Below, piece after piece: positions 7,200-15,697 of a stretch of DNA of 34,475 bases (position 1 is the stretch's first letter; the number at the start of each line of letters is the position of its first letter). The notes under the pieces were generated by a model that was not told the origin of the DNA, made no database searches, and saw only the letters and a list, made by a program, of their open reading frames with translations. Source of the stretch: Nonomuraea deserti (GTDB taxonomy: Bacteria > Actinomycetota > Actinomycetes > Streptosporangiales > Streptosporangiaceae); the NCBI RefSeq assembly GCF_004348685.1, contig NZ_SMKO01000098.1, positions 1 through 34,475 of the forward strand, written 5' to 3'. Made by a program: the position numbers and the translations under genes.

Positions 7200-9221
7200 T
7201 TACGGCAGAGCCCGCTGGACCACCGCCGCGCCCAGCGGCCCCAGCTCCACGTGCCCCGACACCGGCGACCCCGTGAGCAGGTCCGTCCCGTGCCCTTCGA
7301 GGGGGACGGACGCGCCCAGCTCCGCGCTGTGGTTGAGCAGGAACACGTACTCGTACGTCTCGTCCCCCCGCACCGAGCACTCCACGTGCGCGGGCACGCC
7401 CTCGGACCGCGAGCGCACGCCCGCCGACTCCACGGCCTCCAGCACCACCGCGTCGAGGGCGGCCTGCTCCAGCAGCGTCGCGACGTAGACGACCCGCCCC
7501 GCGCCGTACCGGTTCTCGGTCACGGCGGCCCGGCCTTCGAGCAGCCCGTCGGCGTAGGTGGCCAGCGCCGTGCCCGTCTCCAGGTGGAGGTCGTCGCGCC
7601 ACCAGGTCGACGTGGCCCGCCGCCCGTCGGCGAACCGTACGGTGAACACCTCGTGCGGGCGCGCCGGCCAGTACTCGTCGATCTTCGCGCCGATGAGCTC
7701 GCGGAACGCGCCGGGATACCCGCCGGGCCGTACCCGGTTGCAGTCGTCGACCACGCCCGAGAAGAAGGACATGACGACCGTGCCGCCGTCGCGCGCGAAG
7801 GCCCGGATGCGCTCCGCGCCCTCGTCGCCGATCAGGTACGCGTTGGGCACCACCAGCACCTTGTACCCGTCCAGGGACGACCCCGACGACACCATGTCGA
7901 CCGCGTGGTGCCGCTCCCACAGCGGCGTGTAGTGCCGCATGACCGTGTCGGTGTAGCTGAAGTCGCTGCGGGGCAGGCCGTGCGTCTCCTCCAGCCCCCA
8001 CCAGCCGTCCCAGTCGAACAGCACGGCGATCTCCGCGCGCGAGGTCGTCCCGGCCACGGGCGCCAGCAGCCTCATCTCCCGGCCGAGCTCGACGATCTCC
8101 TTGAACGTGCGCGAGCCGGGGCCCGAGTGCGGCAACATCGCCGAGTGGAAGCGCTCGTGCCCGCCCCTGCTGGCCCGCCACTGGAAGAACATCACCGAGT
8201 CGGCGGCCCGCGACACCGCCTGCAGCGAGCCCAGCCGCATCCGCCCCGGCTCCTTGACGACGTTGAGCTTCCACTGGCAGACGGCGCTGCTCGACTGCTC
8301 CATCAGCATCCACGGCTGCCCGCCCTTGAGCGAGCGGAACAGGTCGTAGTTGAAGGCGGCCGACACGTGCGAGTCGGCCTCGGCGGGATTGGGGTAGATG
8401 TCGAGCGCGGCCGCGTCCTCCTCCTGCGCCCACCGCCAGTAGTCGGCGTGCCGGAAGAAGCGCATGAAGTTGGTCATCACCGGCACGTCATCGCGGAACG
8501 AGCGCACGATGTCGCGCTCGGCGAGATAGCACTCCAGCAGCGCGTCGGAGGTGAAGCGTTTGAAGTCGAGCTTGCGGGCCGGATTCATCCAGGTGCGCGG
8601 GATGTTCGGCACCTCGATCTGGTCCCAGTCGGTGTAGAGCTGGCCCCAGAAGCGGGTGGTCCACGCCTCGTTCAGCGTGTCGAGGTCGCCGTACCTGCGC
8701 CGCAGCCATCGGCGGAAGTTGACCGACGCGGCCTCGTTGTACGCCGTCGGGCCGTACTCGTTGCTGATGTGCCACATCGCCAGCGCGGGATGGAACGAGT
8801 ACCGCTCCGCCAGCCTGGTCGTGATGCGGGCGGCGTACTCGCGGTAGATCGGCGAGGACGGGTCGTAGTGCAGGCGGTTGCCGAAGCCGAACGGCTCCCC
8901 GTCGGCCATGATGGGGAACACCTCGGGATGCAGGTGCGTGAGCCAGACGGGCGGCGCCGCCGTCGGCGTGGCCAGGTTGACGCTGATGCCGTGCTCGTGG
9001 AGCAGGTCCATGACGTCGTCCAGCCAGCCGAACTCGTACGTCCCCGGCTCGGGCTCCAGCGAGGCCCACGCGAAGACGCCCAGGCTGACGGCGTTGACGC
9101 CGGCCTCGCGCATGAGGCGGACGTCCTCCTGCCACACGGCGGGCTCCCACTGCTCGGGGTTGTAGTCGCCGCCGAAGGCGAATCCGCCGACGCGAGTCCG
9201 GAACGCGTCCATGCGAGTCAT
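7200..9221 (-). CDS. GH42 beta-galactosidase
   Basis: The 673-residue enzyme has the family 42 layout: TIM barrel, trimerisation domain, C-terminal beta domain. The barrel opens GGDYNPEQWEPAVWQEDVRLM. The acid/base is E155 in WHISNEYG and the nucleophile is E308 in WMLMEQSSS. GH42 enzymes release galactose or L-arabinopyranose from short oligosaccharides. There is no signal peptide, so it acts in the cytoplasm. It is the last gene of the GH3-Gfo/Idh-DUF6807-GH42 operon, 57 bp after its neighbour, with GGGAG 9 nt before the ATG. Confidence 0.92.
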   Translation of the reverse strand: MTRMDAFRTRVGGFAFGGDYNPEQWEPAVWQEDVRLMREAGVNAVSLGVFAWASLEPEPGTYEFGWLDDVMDLLHEHGISVNLATPTAAPPVWLTHLHPEVFPIMADGEPFGFGNRLHYDPSSPIYREYAARITTRLAERYSFHPALAMWHISNEYGPTAYNEAASVNFRRWLRRRYGDLDTLNEAWTTRFWGQLYTDWDQIEVPNIPRTWMNPARKLDFKRFTSDALLECYLAERDIVRSFRDDVPVMTNFMRFFRHADYWRWAQEEDAAALDIYPNPAEADSHVSAAFNYDLFRSLKGGQPWMLMEQSSSAVCQWKLNVVKEPGRMRLGSLQAVSRAADSVMFFQWRASRGGHERFHSAMLPHSGPGSRTFKEIVELGREMRLLAPVAGTTSRAEIAVLFDWDGWWGLEETHGLPRSDFSYTDTVMRHYTPLWERHHAVDMVSSGSSLDGYKVLVVPNAYLIGDEGAERIRAFARDGGTVVMSFFSGVVDDCNRVRPGGYPGAFRELIGAKIDEYWPARPHEVFTVRFADGRRATSTWWRDDLHLETGTALATYADGLLEGRAAVTENRYGAGRVVYVATLLEQAALDAVVLEAVESAGVRSRSEGVPAHVECSVRGDETYEYVFLLNHSAELGASVPLEGHGTDLLTGSPVSGHVELGPLGAAVVQRALP

Positions 9222-9278
9222 GTCAGGAACTCCCGTGAGTGGTGGGCACGCTGAAGAGAGGGGCCGCGGAGACGCCGG

Positions 9279-10202
9279 TCAGAGGAGGCGTGAGGTGACG
9301 CCGGCGGTGTCCGCGGCGATGCGGGCCGCGCCGTCCGCGCCGGTGTCGCCGTCGGCGATGGTGACCGCGTAGCGGAAGGTTAGCGACGCGCCCGGCTCCA
9401 CCGGCCGCACGACGTCGAAGAACGGCGCGGGGCAGACGCACGCGAAGATCCCCGTCCGCACGAACCACTGGACCGGCTCGTCGCTGGGGCCGTCGTCGAC
9501 GAACACGAGCGTCGAGCTCGCGTCCACCTCGTCGTGGTCGCCGGAGTAGGCCAGCCACGTGCCCCGCTCGCCCATCATCTCGTCGCCGCCGGTGCGGCCG
9601 TCCATGTGAACGCGGCCGTTGCTGAACGAGCGCGGCCCGCGCCAGAACAGCCCGCCGTACCCGGCGTTGGGCCGCCCCTCGGTGGTGGGGCTGCCGATCG
9701 GGACGGTGGCGCCGGAGACGTTGGTGAACTCGGTCGCGTACGCCAGCGTCCACCCGTCCCTGCCGAGCAGCGCCCCGAAGGACCGGCGCTCGGTGAACCA
9801 CGGCTCGCCGGTGCTGGCCACCCAGGTCAGCGACTCCTTGACGGCCATCCGGTCATCGCCGCCGCTGATCGAGTCGAAGCCGTTGTGCACGATGGCGCCG
9901 TTGTTGTCCGCCTGCACGTAGCCGCGGTCGCGGTAGTACGTGACGCCGCCCCAGAAGTTCTGCGTGCCCACGTTCGGCAGAGACCAGGCGATGCCCTTGT
10001 GCCAGACGTGGTCCCAGGGCCGGTAGAGCGACACCAGCCGGCCGGACAGGGTGCGCAGCGGGTGAAAGTAGGGGCGGGGCGACTCCAGTTGCCGGTCCCA
10101 CGGGCCGTACACGTAGCGGAACAGGTCGACGCCGCCGCTGGTGAGCGTCAGCGCGCGCCCGCGCTCGTCGGTGAGCCGCAGTCCGTCGACAGGTTCGGTC
10201 AT
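9279..10202 (-). CDS. DUF6807 (PmoA-like) protein
   Basis: The 307-residue protein matches the DUF6807 family that sits beside Gfo/Idh oxidoreductases in sugar loci. Features seen are FRYVYGPWDRQLESPRPYFH, PLRTLSGRLVSLYRPWDHVWHKGI, GTQNFWGG and the acidic FVDDGPSDEPVQWFVR near the end. The H-x-H-KG cluster is a plausible active or metal site. The biochemical role of the family is poorly defined; an all-beta sugar-binding or lyase/isomerase function is inferred. Its ATG overlaps the oxidoreductase stop by one base (TGATG), a tight translational coupling. Confidence 0.8.
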   Translation of the reverse strand: MTEPVDGLRLTDERGRALTLTSGGVDLFRYVYGPWDRQLESPRPYFHPLRTLSGRLVSLYRPWDHVWHKGIAWSLPNVGTQNFWGGVTYYRDRGYVQADNNGAIVHNGFDSISGGDDRMAVKESLTWVASTGEPWFTERRSFGALLGRDGWTLAYATEFTNVSGATVPIGSPTTEGRPNAGYGGLFWRGPRSFSNGRVHMDGRTGGDEMMGERGTWLAYSGDHDEVDASSTLVFVDDGPSDEPVQWFVRTGIFACVCPAPFFDVVRPVEPGASLTFRYAVTIADGDTGADGAARIAADTAGVTSRLL

Positions 10203-11290
10203 CAGGCGGTCCCTTCGGTCGTGAGCCACGGGGCCCGGTGGCCGCCCATGGAGGAGTAGAACGGGGATCCCTCGGCCAGCTCGCCGCGCGCCACCTCCCG
10301 GCCGGTGAAGGCGGAGGCGTAGACGGCGGCGATGAGCTCGAGGGTCGGGCGGGCCTGCGCCGTCGTGACCGGCATCGGCGCACCGGAGCGCAGGGCCTCG
10401 GCGACGGCCGCGAACTGGGCCGAGTGGCCGGAGGGCGCACCGGGAGGCAGCGCGTTCCAGCGTGACCCGGCGTCCGGGTCGCCGGGTGCCGGGGTGAAGC
10501 GCCAGGAGTCGTCGCCGTAGCCGTACAGGTGTTCCAGCTCGACCGTGCCGCCGGCGAAGTCGAAACGAAGGTAGCTGGTCTCGCGGGCGGACAGCAGGCT
10601 GTTGACGATCACCAGGGTGGCTCCCGAGGCCAGGGTCACCACCGCGGTCGAGAAGTCCTCCGTCCGGGTCGGCCGCGCCTTGCGGCCCGCCGTGGCGCGC
10701 ACCGACTCCCACGGGCCGGCCAGGGACAGCATGAGGTCCATCTGGTGGATGCCGTGGCCCATGGTGGGCCCGCCACCCTCCGACTCCCAGGTGCCGCGCC
10801 ACGGCACCGCGAAGTAGGAGTCGGGACGGAACCACAGCGTGTTGCAGAGCGCCAGGTGCAGCGGCCCGAAGTCGTCGCGCGCGATCGCCTCGCGCAGCGC
10901 GACCGCGCGGGCGCCGAACCGGTGCTGCGAGACGGTGCCGAACGAGCCGGCGCTGCGCGCCTCGGCCGCGGCGATCTCGTCGAACTCCCGCAGCGACAGC
11001 GCCGGCGGCTTCTCGCACAACACCGACCAGCCCCGCTCCAGTACCGCCACGGCCTGGTCGCGGTGCAGCCCGGGCGGGGAGCACAGGTGCACGACGTCGC
11101 ACTCCGACCGTTCGATGAGTTCCTCGACGCGCGTGTAGCGCTCGGGCACCCCCCACTCGGCGGCGAACGCGTCCAGCCGGCCGGCGTCGATGTCCACGGC
11201 GGCGACGACCCTCGCCGACTCGCCCAGCGCCGACACGGCGGCGGCGTGGATGCCGGCGATGCCGCCGGTGCCGACGATCGCGATCCTCAT
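10202..11290 (-). CDS. Gfo/Idh/MocA-family oxidoreductase
   Basis: The 362-residue enzyme has an N-terminal Rossmann fold, MRIAIVGTGGIAGIHAAAV (GxGxxG at 8-13), then DVVHLCSPPGLHRDQAVAVL and CEKPPALS, the conserved EKP lysine motif. The C-terminal domain includes GGGPTMGHGIHQMDLML, where the two histidines are the usual catalytic region. Members oxidise or reduce sugars and cyclitols with NAD(P). The start codon overlaps the GH3 stop (ATGA), so it is translationally coupled. With GH3, GH42 and DUF6807 it suggests redox modification of a sugar during breakdown. Confidence 0.9.
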   Translation of the reverse strand: MRIAIVGTGGIAGIHAAAVSALGESARVVAAVDIDAGRLDAFAAEWGVPERYTRVEELIERSECDVVHLCSPPGLHRDQAVAVLERGWSVLCEKPPALSLREFDEIAAAEARSAGSFGTVSQHRFGARAVALREAIARDDFGPLHLALCNTLWFRPDSYFAVPWRGTWESEGGGPTMGHGIHQMDLMLSLAGPWESVRATAGRKARPTRTEDFSTAVVTLASGATLVIVNSLLSARETSYLRFDFAGGTVELEHLYGYGDDSWRFTPAPGDPDAGSRWNALPPGAPSGHSAQFAAVAEALRSGAPMPVTTAQARPTLELIAAVYASAFTGREVARGELAEGSPFYSSMGGHRAPWLTTEGTA

Positions 11291-13596
11291 GACGGCTGCC
11301 CCTTCTCGATGGACACGGCGGTCAGCCGCCGCTCGTCCCCGGTGATCTCGTGTACTTGCCCGGTCAGCAGCACGGTCGCCTCGGCCACCACGTCGGCGGC
11401 CGAGCGTCGCACCGACACGCCCACCTCGCCGGGCTCGACGACGCGCCGCCCGTCCCTGCCGGTGAACGCCAGCAGCCGGGCGGGCACGTCGAAGCCCACC
11501 GTCGCGCTCTCGCCGGGGTCCAGCTCGACCCTGGCGTAGCCGACGAGCTGGGCGAGCGGCCGGGTGACCGAGGCGATCCGGTCGGAGGCGTACAGCTGGA
11601 CGACCTCGGCGCCCGGCCGCTCGCCCGCGTTGCGCACGACGACCGAGCACCGGATCGGCTCACCGGCCCGGACCCGCCCGCCGGCCGTCAGGTTGTCGTA
11701 GGCGAAGCGGGTGTAGCTCAGCCCGTGGCCGAAGGCCAGCTCGGGAGCCGGGTCGACGGCGCTGACCGAGCCGGCCGCGCCCAGCTTGGGGTGCAGGTAG
11801 CTGTAGGGCTGGCCGGCGGTCGCGCGCGGCATGCTCATCGGCAGCCGGCCCGAGGGGTTCACGGAGCCGCTGAGCACCCGGGCGATGGCGCCGGCCCCTT
11901 CCTCGCCGGGGAAGTACGCCTGCACGACGGCGGCGGCGTTCCTGATGATCCCCGGCACCGCGTAGGCGCGGCCGGTCATCAGCACCACCACGACCGGCGT
12001 GCCCGTGGCGATGACCGCGTCGGCCAGCTCCTGCTGCGCGCCGGGCAGGTCGAGCGTCTCCACGTCGCAGCCCTCGCCGGAGGTGCCCCTGCCGAACAGC
12101 CCCGACCGGTCCCCGAGCACGAGGATCGCGACGTCGGACCCGGCGGCCAGGCGGGTGGCGGCGGCGATCCCCGAGCGATCGCCGTCGTCCACCCCCGTGC
12201 CCCGCTCGGCCCGGATCACGGCTTCGGGCAGTTCCTCCCGCAGCGCGTCGAGCACCGTGGGCGCGTCGATGCCGGTCTCCACGCCGGGGGAGTGCGGCAG
12301 CACGTGGTTGACGAAGGAGTAGCAGCCGAACAGCGCCGTGACGCTGCCGGCGTTCGGGCCGAGGACCGCGACGCGCCTGCCCGCGGCCTGGCCGAGCGGC
12401 AGCACACCGTCGTTGGCCAGCAGCACGATGGACTCCTCGGCCAGGCGCCGCGCCAGGCCCCGAGACTCCGGGTCGTCGAGGTCGATCGGGCCGGACCCGC
12501 GCGGCTCGTACGCGTCGTCGAGCAGGCCGAGCGCGGCCTTCTGCGTGAGCACCCTGCGCAGCGCCCGGTCGACGAGCGACTCCGGGATCCGCCCCGAGGT
12601 CACGGCCCGCTTCAGCGGCTCCAGGTAGGCGACCCCGGTGGGCAGCTCGACGTCGATGCCCGCGCTGAGCGCCTGCACGGCCGCGTCCTCGGCGTCGGAG
12701 GCCACGGCGTGCAAGGTGTGCAGGAAGGCCACCGCGAAGTAGTCGGCCACCACCGTGCCGTCGAAGCCCCACTCGTCGCGCAGGACCCGGGTGAGGTAGT
12801 GGGCGTCGGCGGCGATCGGGATGCCGTCGATCTCGGCGTAGGAGTTCATGACCGAGCCCGCCCGCGCGTCCCGCACGGCGACCTCGAAGGGGAACAGCAG
12901 CGTGTCGGCCACCTCGCGGGGGCCCGCGTGCACGGGGGCGAGGTTGCGGCCGGCGCGGGAGTCGGAGTAGCCGACGAAGTGCTTGAGCGTGGCGATCACG
13001 CCCGCGCACTGCAGGCCGCGCACGTACGCCGCGCCGATGGTCGCGACCTCGTACGGGTCTTCGGAGATGCACTCCTCGACCCGGCCCCACCGCTGGTCGC
13101 GGATCACGTCGAGCACCGGGGCCAGGCCCTGGTGCACGCCGAGCGCCCGCATGGAGGCCCCGATCCTGCGGCCCATCTCCTCCACGAGGGCGGGGTCGAA
13201 CGTCGCGCCCCACGCGGGCGGCACGGGATAGGTCGTCGCCCGCCAGGCCGCCAGCCCCGTGAGGCACTCCTCGTGCGCGATGGCGGGGATGCCCAGCCGG
13301 GTGTGGTCGCGCAGCCAGCGCTGCCGGCCGGCCAGCTCGGCGCTCGCCTGTGCGGGGTCGACGGGCGTGGTGCCGAAATGGCGGGTGAGGTGGCCGAGCC
13401 CGTGGCGGGCGAACGCCTCGAACTCCTCCTCGTCGCCCTGCATCGCGTCCTGCAGCGGCGCGACGACGCCTTCTTCCCGGTTGACGTTCAGCCACAGGCC
13501 GACGAGCTGGGCGAGTTTTTCGTCGAGCGACATCTCCGCCAGCAGGTCGTCGACCCGGAGCGCCGCGGCCTCCGGCTGCTCACCGTGTGCAGGCAT
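11287..13596 (-). CDS. GH3 beta-glycosidase (beta-glucosidase/xylosidase type)
   Basis: The 769-residue enzyme has the three GH3 domains. The (beta/alpha)8 domain contains RWGRVEECISEDP, the K205-H206 pair in LKHFVGYSDSR and the nucleophile D285 in TVVADYFAVA. The alpha/beta sandwich follows (VAVLGPNAGSV) with the acid/base region SGEGCDVETLDLPGAQ. The C-terminal fibronectin-like domain has FAYDNLTAGG and the GRDGRRVVEPGEV stretch. There is no signal peptide. It is the first gene of a four-gene operon, 36 bp downstream of a LacI-type operator, and divergent from the lacI-type gene. Substrate specificity cannot be fixed from sequence. Confidence 0.92.
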   Translation of the reverse strand: MPAHGEQPEAAALRVDDLLAEMSLDEKLAQLVGLWLNVNREEGVVAPLQDAMQGDEEEFEAFARHGLGHLTRHFGTTPVDPAQASAELAGRQRWLRDHTRLGIPAIAHEECLTGLAAWRATTYPVPPAWGATFDPALVEEMGRRIGASMRALGVHQGLAPVLDVIRDQRWGRVEECISEDPYEVATIGAAYVRGLQCAGVIATLKHFVGYSDSRAGRNLAPVHAGPREVADTLLFPFEVAVRDARAGSVMNSYAEIDGIPIAADAHYLTRVLRDEWGFDGTVVADYFAVAFLHTLHAVASDAEDAAVQALSAGIDVELPTGVAYLEPLKRAVTSGRIPESLVDRALRRVLTQKAALGLLDDAYEPRGSGPIDLDDPESRGLARRLAEESIVLLANDGVLPLGQAAGRRVAVLGPNAGSVTALFGCYSFVNHVLPHSPGVETGIDAPTVLDALREELPEAVIRAERGTGVDDGDRSGIAAATRLAAGSDVAILVLGDRSGLFGRGTSGEGCDVETLDLPGAQQELADAVIATGTPVVVVLMTGRAYAVPGIIRNAAAVVQAYFPGEEGAGAIARVLSGSVNPSGRLPMSMPRATAGQPYSYLHPKLGAAGSVSAVDPAPELAFGHGLSYTRFAYDNLTAGGRVRAGEPIRCSVVVRNAGERPGAEVVQLYASDRIASVTRPLAQLVGYARVELDPGESATVGFDVPARLLAFTGRDGRRVVEPGEVGVSVRRSAADVVAEATVLLTGQVHEITGDERRLTAVSIEKGQPS

Positions 13597-13630
13597 ACAC
13601 CCTCGTTCGCGGCATGGAGACCTCCATCGG

Positions 13631-13645
13631 TTGATAGCGCTAACA
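13631..13645. promoter_or_regulatory. LacI-family operator TTGATAGCGCTAACA
   Basis: TGATAGCGCTAACA is a 14-bp near-palindrome (12 of 14 symmetric) with the central CG step typical of LacI/GalR operators. It lies 35 bp before the GH3 start codon, in the 314-bp gap shared with the divergent lacI-type gene at 13911, which is the likely ligand. Confidence 0.7.
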
Positions 13646-13695
13646 GCCGGCTTGCTCGATCACGGCGCGCTCCGCCGAACGTGCCAGACGCGGGT

Positions 13696-13857
13696 CGGAA
13701 AGTTTCCGGATGACTTTCCGAAATATTACGGTGACATTGCCGATCCGTTACGGTAGGCTCCGAGCTGCATCCATGTCAACAGCCTCATGAGGCAACGGCA
13801 GCTCCCTGATATCACCAGGTCAGCTGGCGGCATGCCGGGTGTGGGCATTTTCCGAAA
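13696..13857. promoter_or_regulatory. TTTCCG palindromes and possible lacI-type promoter
   Basis: CGGAAAGTTTCCG (13696-13708) is a perfect odd palindrome. It is followed by TTTCCGAAA at 13715-13723, and the same 9-mer recurs at 13849-13857. The outer bases also give a perfect 8-bp inverted repeat (13696-13720). TTACGG at 13726 lies 17 bp before TACGGT (13749), a possible rightward promoter. These elements look like a second class of operator for the LacI-family protein or another regulator. Confidence 0.45.
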
Positions 13858-13910
13858 ACAACCTCGCAGGTGCCGGCCGGACACCGGCACCCACGGCAAC
13901 GGGAGGTCCT

Positions 13911-14939
13911 GTGCCCCGAGCGCCGCGAGCCACGCTGGCCGACGTCGCGGCGGCCGCCGGAGTGTCGGTGCCGACGGTCTCCAAGGTCCTGAGCGGCAAG
14001 AAACATGTCTCCGCCGCCACCAGGGACAAGGTCCTCGAAGCGGTCAGGGTCTTCGGCTACGAGACCCCGCGCCCGCCGAGCTCGCCCAGGGTCGGCCTGG
14101 TCGACCTGCTCATCGACGGGCTCGGCTCGCCGTGGGCCGAGGTGCTCATCAGGGGCGCGGAGCGGGCGGCGGCGCGCTGGGGGTTCTCTCTCGTCGTGAC
14201 CTCCTCCGCGCGGCACGACTTCGACCTGCGACGCTGGATCGGCACGGTCCGCAAGCGCGGCACCGACGGCATCGTGCTGGTGCTGACCCGGGCCGACCAG
14301 CGGGAGATCGAGGCGATCGAGGAGCTGCTGCACGTGCCCCTGGTGCTGCTCGACCCCGCGGGCCAGCGCGACCCGCGCATCTCCACCGTCGGCGCCACCA
14401 ACTGGCTGGGCGGCGTCATGGCCACCACCCACCTCCTGGAGCTCGGGCACACCCGGATCGGCTTCATCGGCGGCCCGCTCGACGCGCAGTGCACACTCGA
14501 CCGCTACGAGGGCTATCTGGCCGCCCACCGCACGTTCGGCATCGACCCTGACCCGGGGCTCACCCACTACGGCGACTTCATGGTCACCGGCGGCAAGGAA
14601 TACGGTGCGCGGCTGCTCGGCCGCGACGACCCGCCCAGCGCCATCTTCGCGGCCAACGACCTGCAGGCCGCGGGCGTCTACCAGGCGGCCACCGAGCGCG
14701 GCGTCCGCGTGCCGGACGAGCTGTCCGTCGTCGGGTTCGACGACTCGATGGTGTGCGAGATGCTCTCACCGCCGCTCACCACCGTCCGCCAGCCGCTCGA
14801 CGACATGGCGAACGAGGCGGTCCGGCTCGTCTCGGAGGAGCTGACCCACCCCCGGGGCCCCGCGGGCACCCGCATCGAGCTCGCCACCACGCTCATCGTC
14901 CGGGGCAGCACCACGTCGTACGGCGAGCGGGGCGCATGA
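13911..14939 (+). CDS. LacI-family transcriptional regulator
   Basis: The 342-residue protein starts with the LacI helix-turn-helix ATLADVAAAAGVSVPTVSKV and the hinge LSGKKHVSAATRDKVLEAV. The periplasmic-binding-like effector domain follows, with GLVDLLIDGLGSPWAEVLIRG, GHTRIGFIGGP and FAANDLQAAGVYQAA; the end RGSTT is standard. GTG 13911 is preceded by GGGAGGT 3 nt away and starts the DNA-binding domain correctly; the longer frame from 13839 is unlikely. It probably represses the divergent GH3-GH42 operon and responds to a sugar from that pathway. Confidence 0.9.
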   Translation: MPRAPRATLADVAAAAGVSVPTVSKVLSGKKHVSAATRDKVLEAVRVFGYETPRPPSSPRVGLVDLLIDGLGSPWAEVLIRGAERAAARWGFSLVVTSSARHDFDLRRWIGTVRKRGTDGIVLVLTRADQREIEAIEELLHVPLVLLDPAGQRDPRISTVGATNWLGGVMATTHLLELGHTRIGFIGGPLDAQCTLDRYEGYLAAHRTFGIDPDPGLTHYGDFMVTGGKEYGARLLGRDDPPSAIFAANDLQAAGVYQAATERGVRVPDELSVVGFDDSMVCEMLSPPLTTVRQPLDDMANEAVRLVSEELTHPRGPAGTRIELATTLIVRGSTTSYGERGA

Positions 14940-15697
14940 TGCCCGCGGCGTTCCCCGGCGGCACGTCCGTCACCCGGCTGTCGGTCTACACCGGCGCGTG
15001 CGCCGACGGCCTGGAGGGCGGCACCCCGCACCTGCACACCGCCTCCACCGAGGGCTACGTCGTGATCGGCGGGCGCGGAGCGCTGCAGACCCTCGACACG
15101 CAGGGTTTCAGGGAGACGGAGCTGGCGGCGGGCTCGACCGTGTGGTTCACCCCCGGCACCGTCCACCGGGCGATCAACCGCGGAGACCTGCGGGTCGTGG
15201 TCGTGATGGCGAACGCGGGTTTGCCCGAGGCGGGCGACGCTGTCATGACGTTCCCGCCCGAGATCATGGCCGACCCCGACCGTTACCGCGCCGCGGCCAC
15301 CCTGCCCGCCGGCGAGCGGGGGGAGACGATGGAGGCGGCCGCGATGCGCCGGCGCGAGCTGGCCGTCCAGGGCTTCCGCGCTCTGGCCGGCGGCGTCGCC
15401 GGCGGCGACCTGGGCCCGCTGGAGCGGTTCTACGACCACGCGGTGGCGCTGGTGCGGCCCTCGGTCGCGGCCTGGCGCGAGACCTGGGAGCGCACGGTGG
15501 CCGCGGAGACCCGCCACACCGCCGCCGTGCTCGACGCCCTGGCCCGGGGCGACGGCGCGCACCTGCGCGCGTCGGCGCTCCTGGAGTCGCCGCAGAGCCC
15601 GGAGACCAGGTGGGGCATGTGCGGCCGGCTGCGCACCCACGACGTGCTCCACCCCGTCGAGCCCCCGGCCGGCACAGGGCAGGCCCAGGGTCAGTAG
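14936..15697 (+). CDS. Cupin-domain protein, coupled to the LacI-type gene
   Basis: The 253-residue protein has a cupin barrel in its first half: TPHLHTASTEGYVVIGGRGA, with histidines and a glutamate in motif 1, and GSTVWFTPGTVHRAINRGDL as motif 2 with its histidine. The second half is helical (residues about 120-250), without a motif I recognise. Cupins of sugar loci are often isomerases, epimerases or sensors. The ATG overlaps the LacI stop (ATGA, 14936-14939), so the two are made together. Its 3' end overlaps the end of the convergent GntR gene by 7 bp. Confidence 0.75.
   Translation: MMPAAFPGGTSVTRLSVYTGACADGLEGGTPHLHTASTEGYVVIGGRGALQTLDTQGFRETELAAGSTVWFTPGTVHRAINRGDLRVVVVMANAGLPEAGDAVMTFPPEIMADPDRYRAAATLPAGERGETMEAAAMRRRELAVQGFRALAGGVAGGDLGPLERFYDHAVALVRPSVAAWRETWERTVAAETRHTAAVLDALARGDGAHLRASALLESPQSPETRWGMCGRLRTHDVLHPVEPPAGTGQAQGQ

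Noticed and set aside
9279..11156. One 625-residue minus-strand protein covering oxidoreductase and DUF6807
   Set aside because: Its first half is a shadow frame of the Gfo/Idh gene; the real DUF6807 start is the ATG at 10202 overlapping the oxidoreductase stop.
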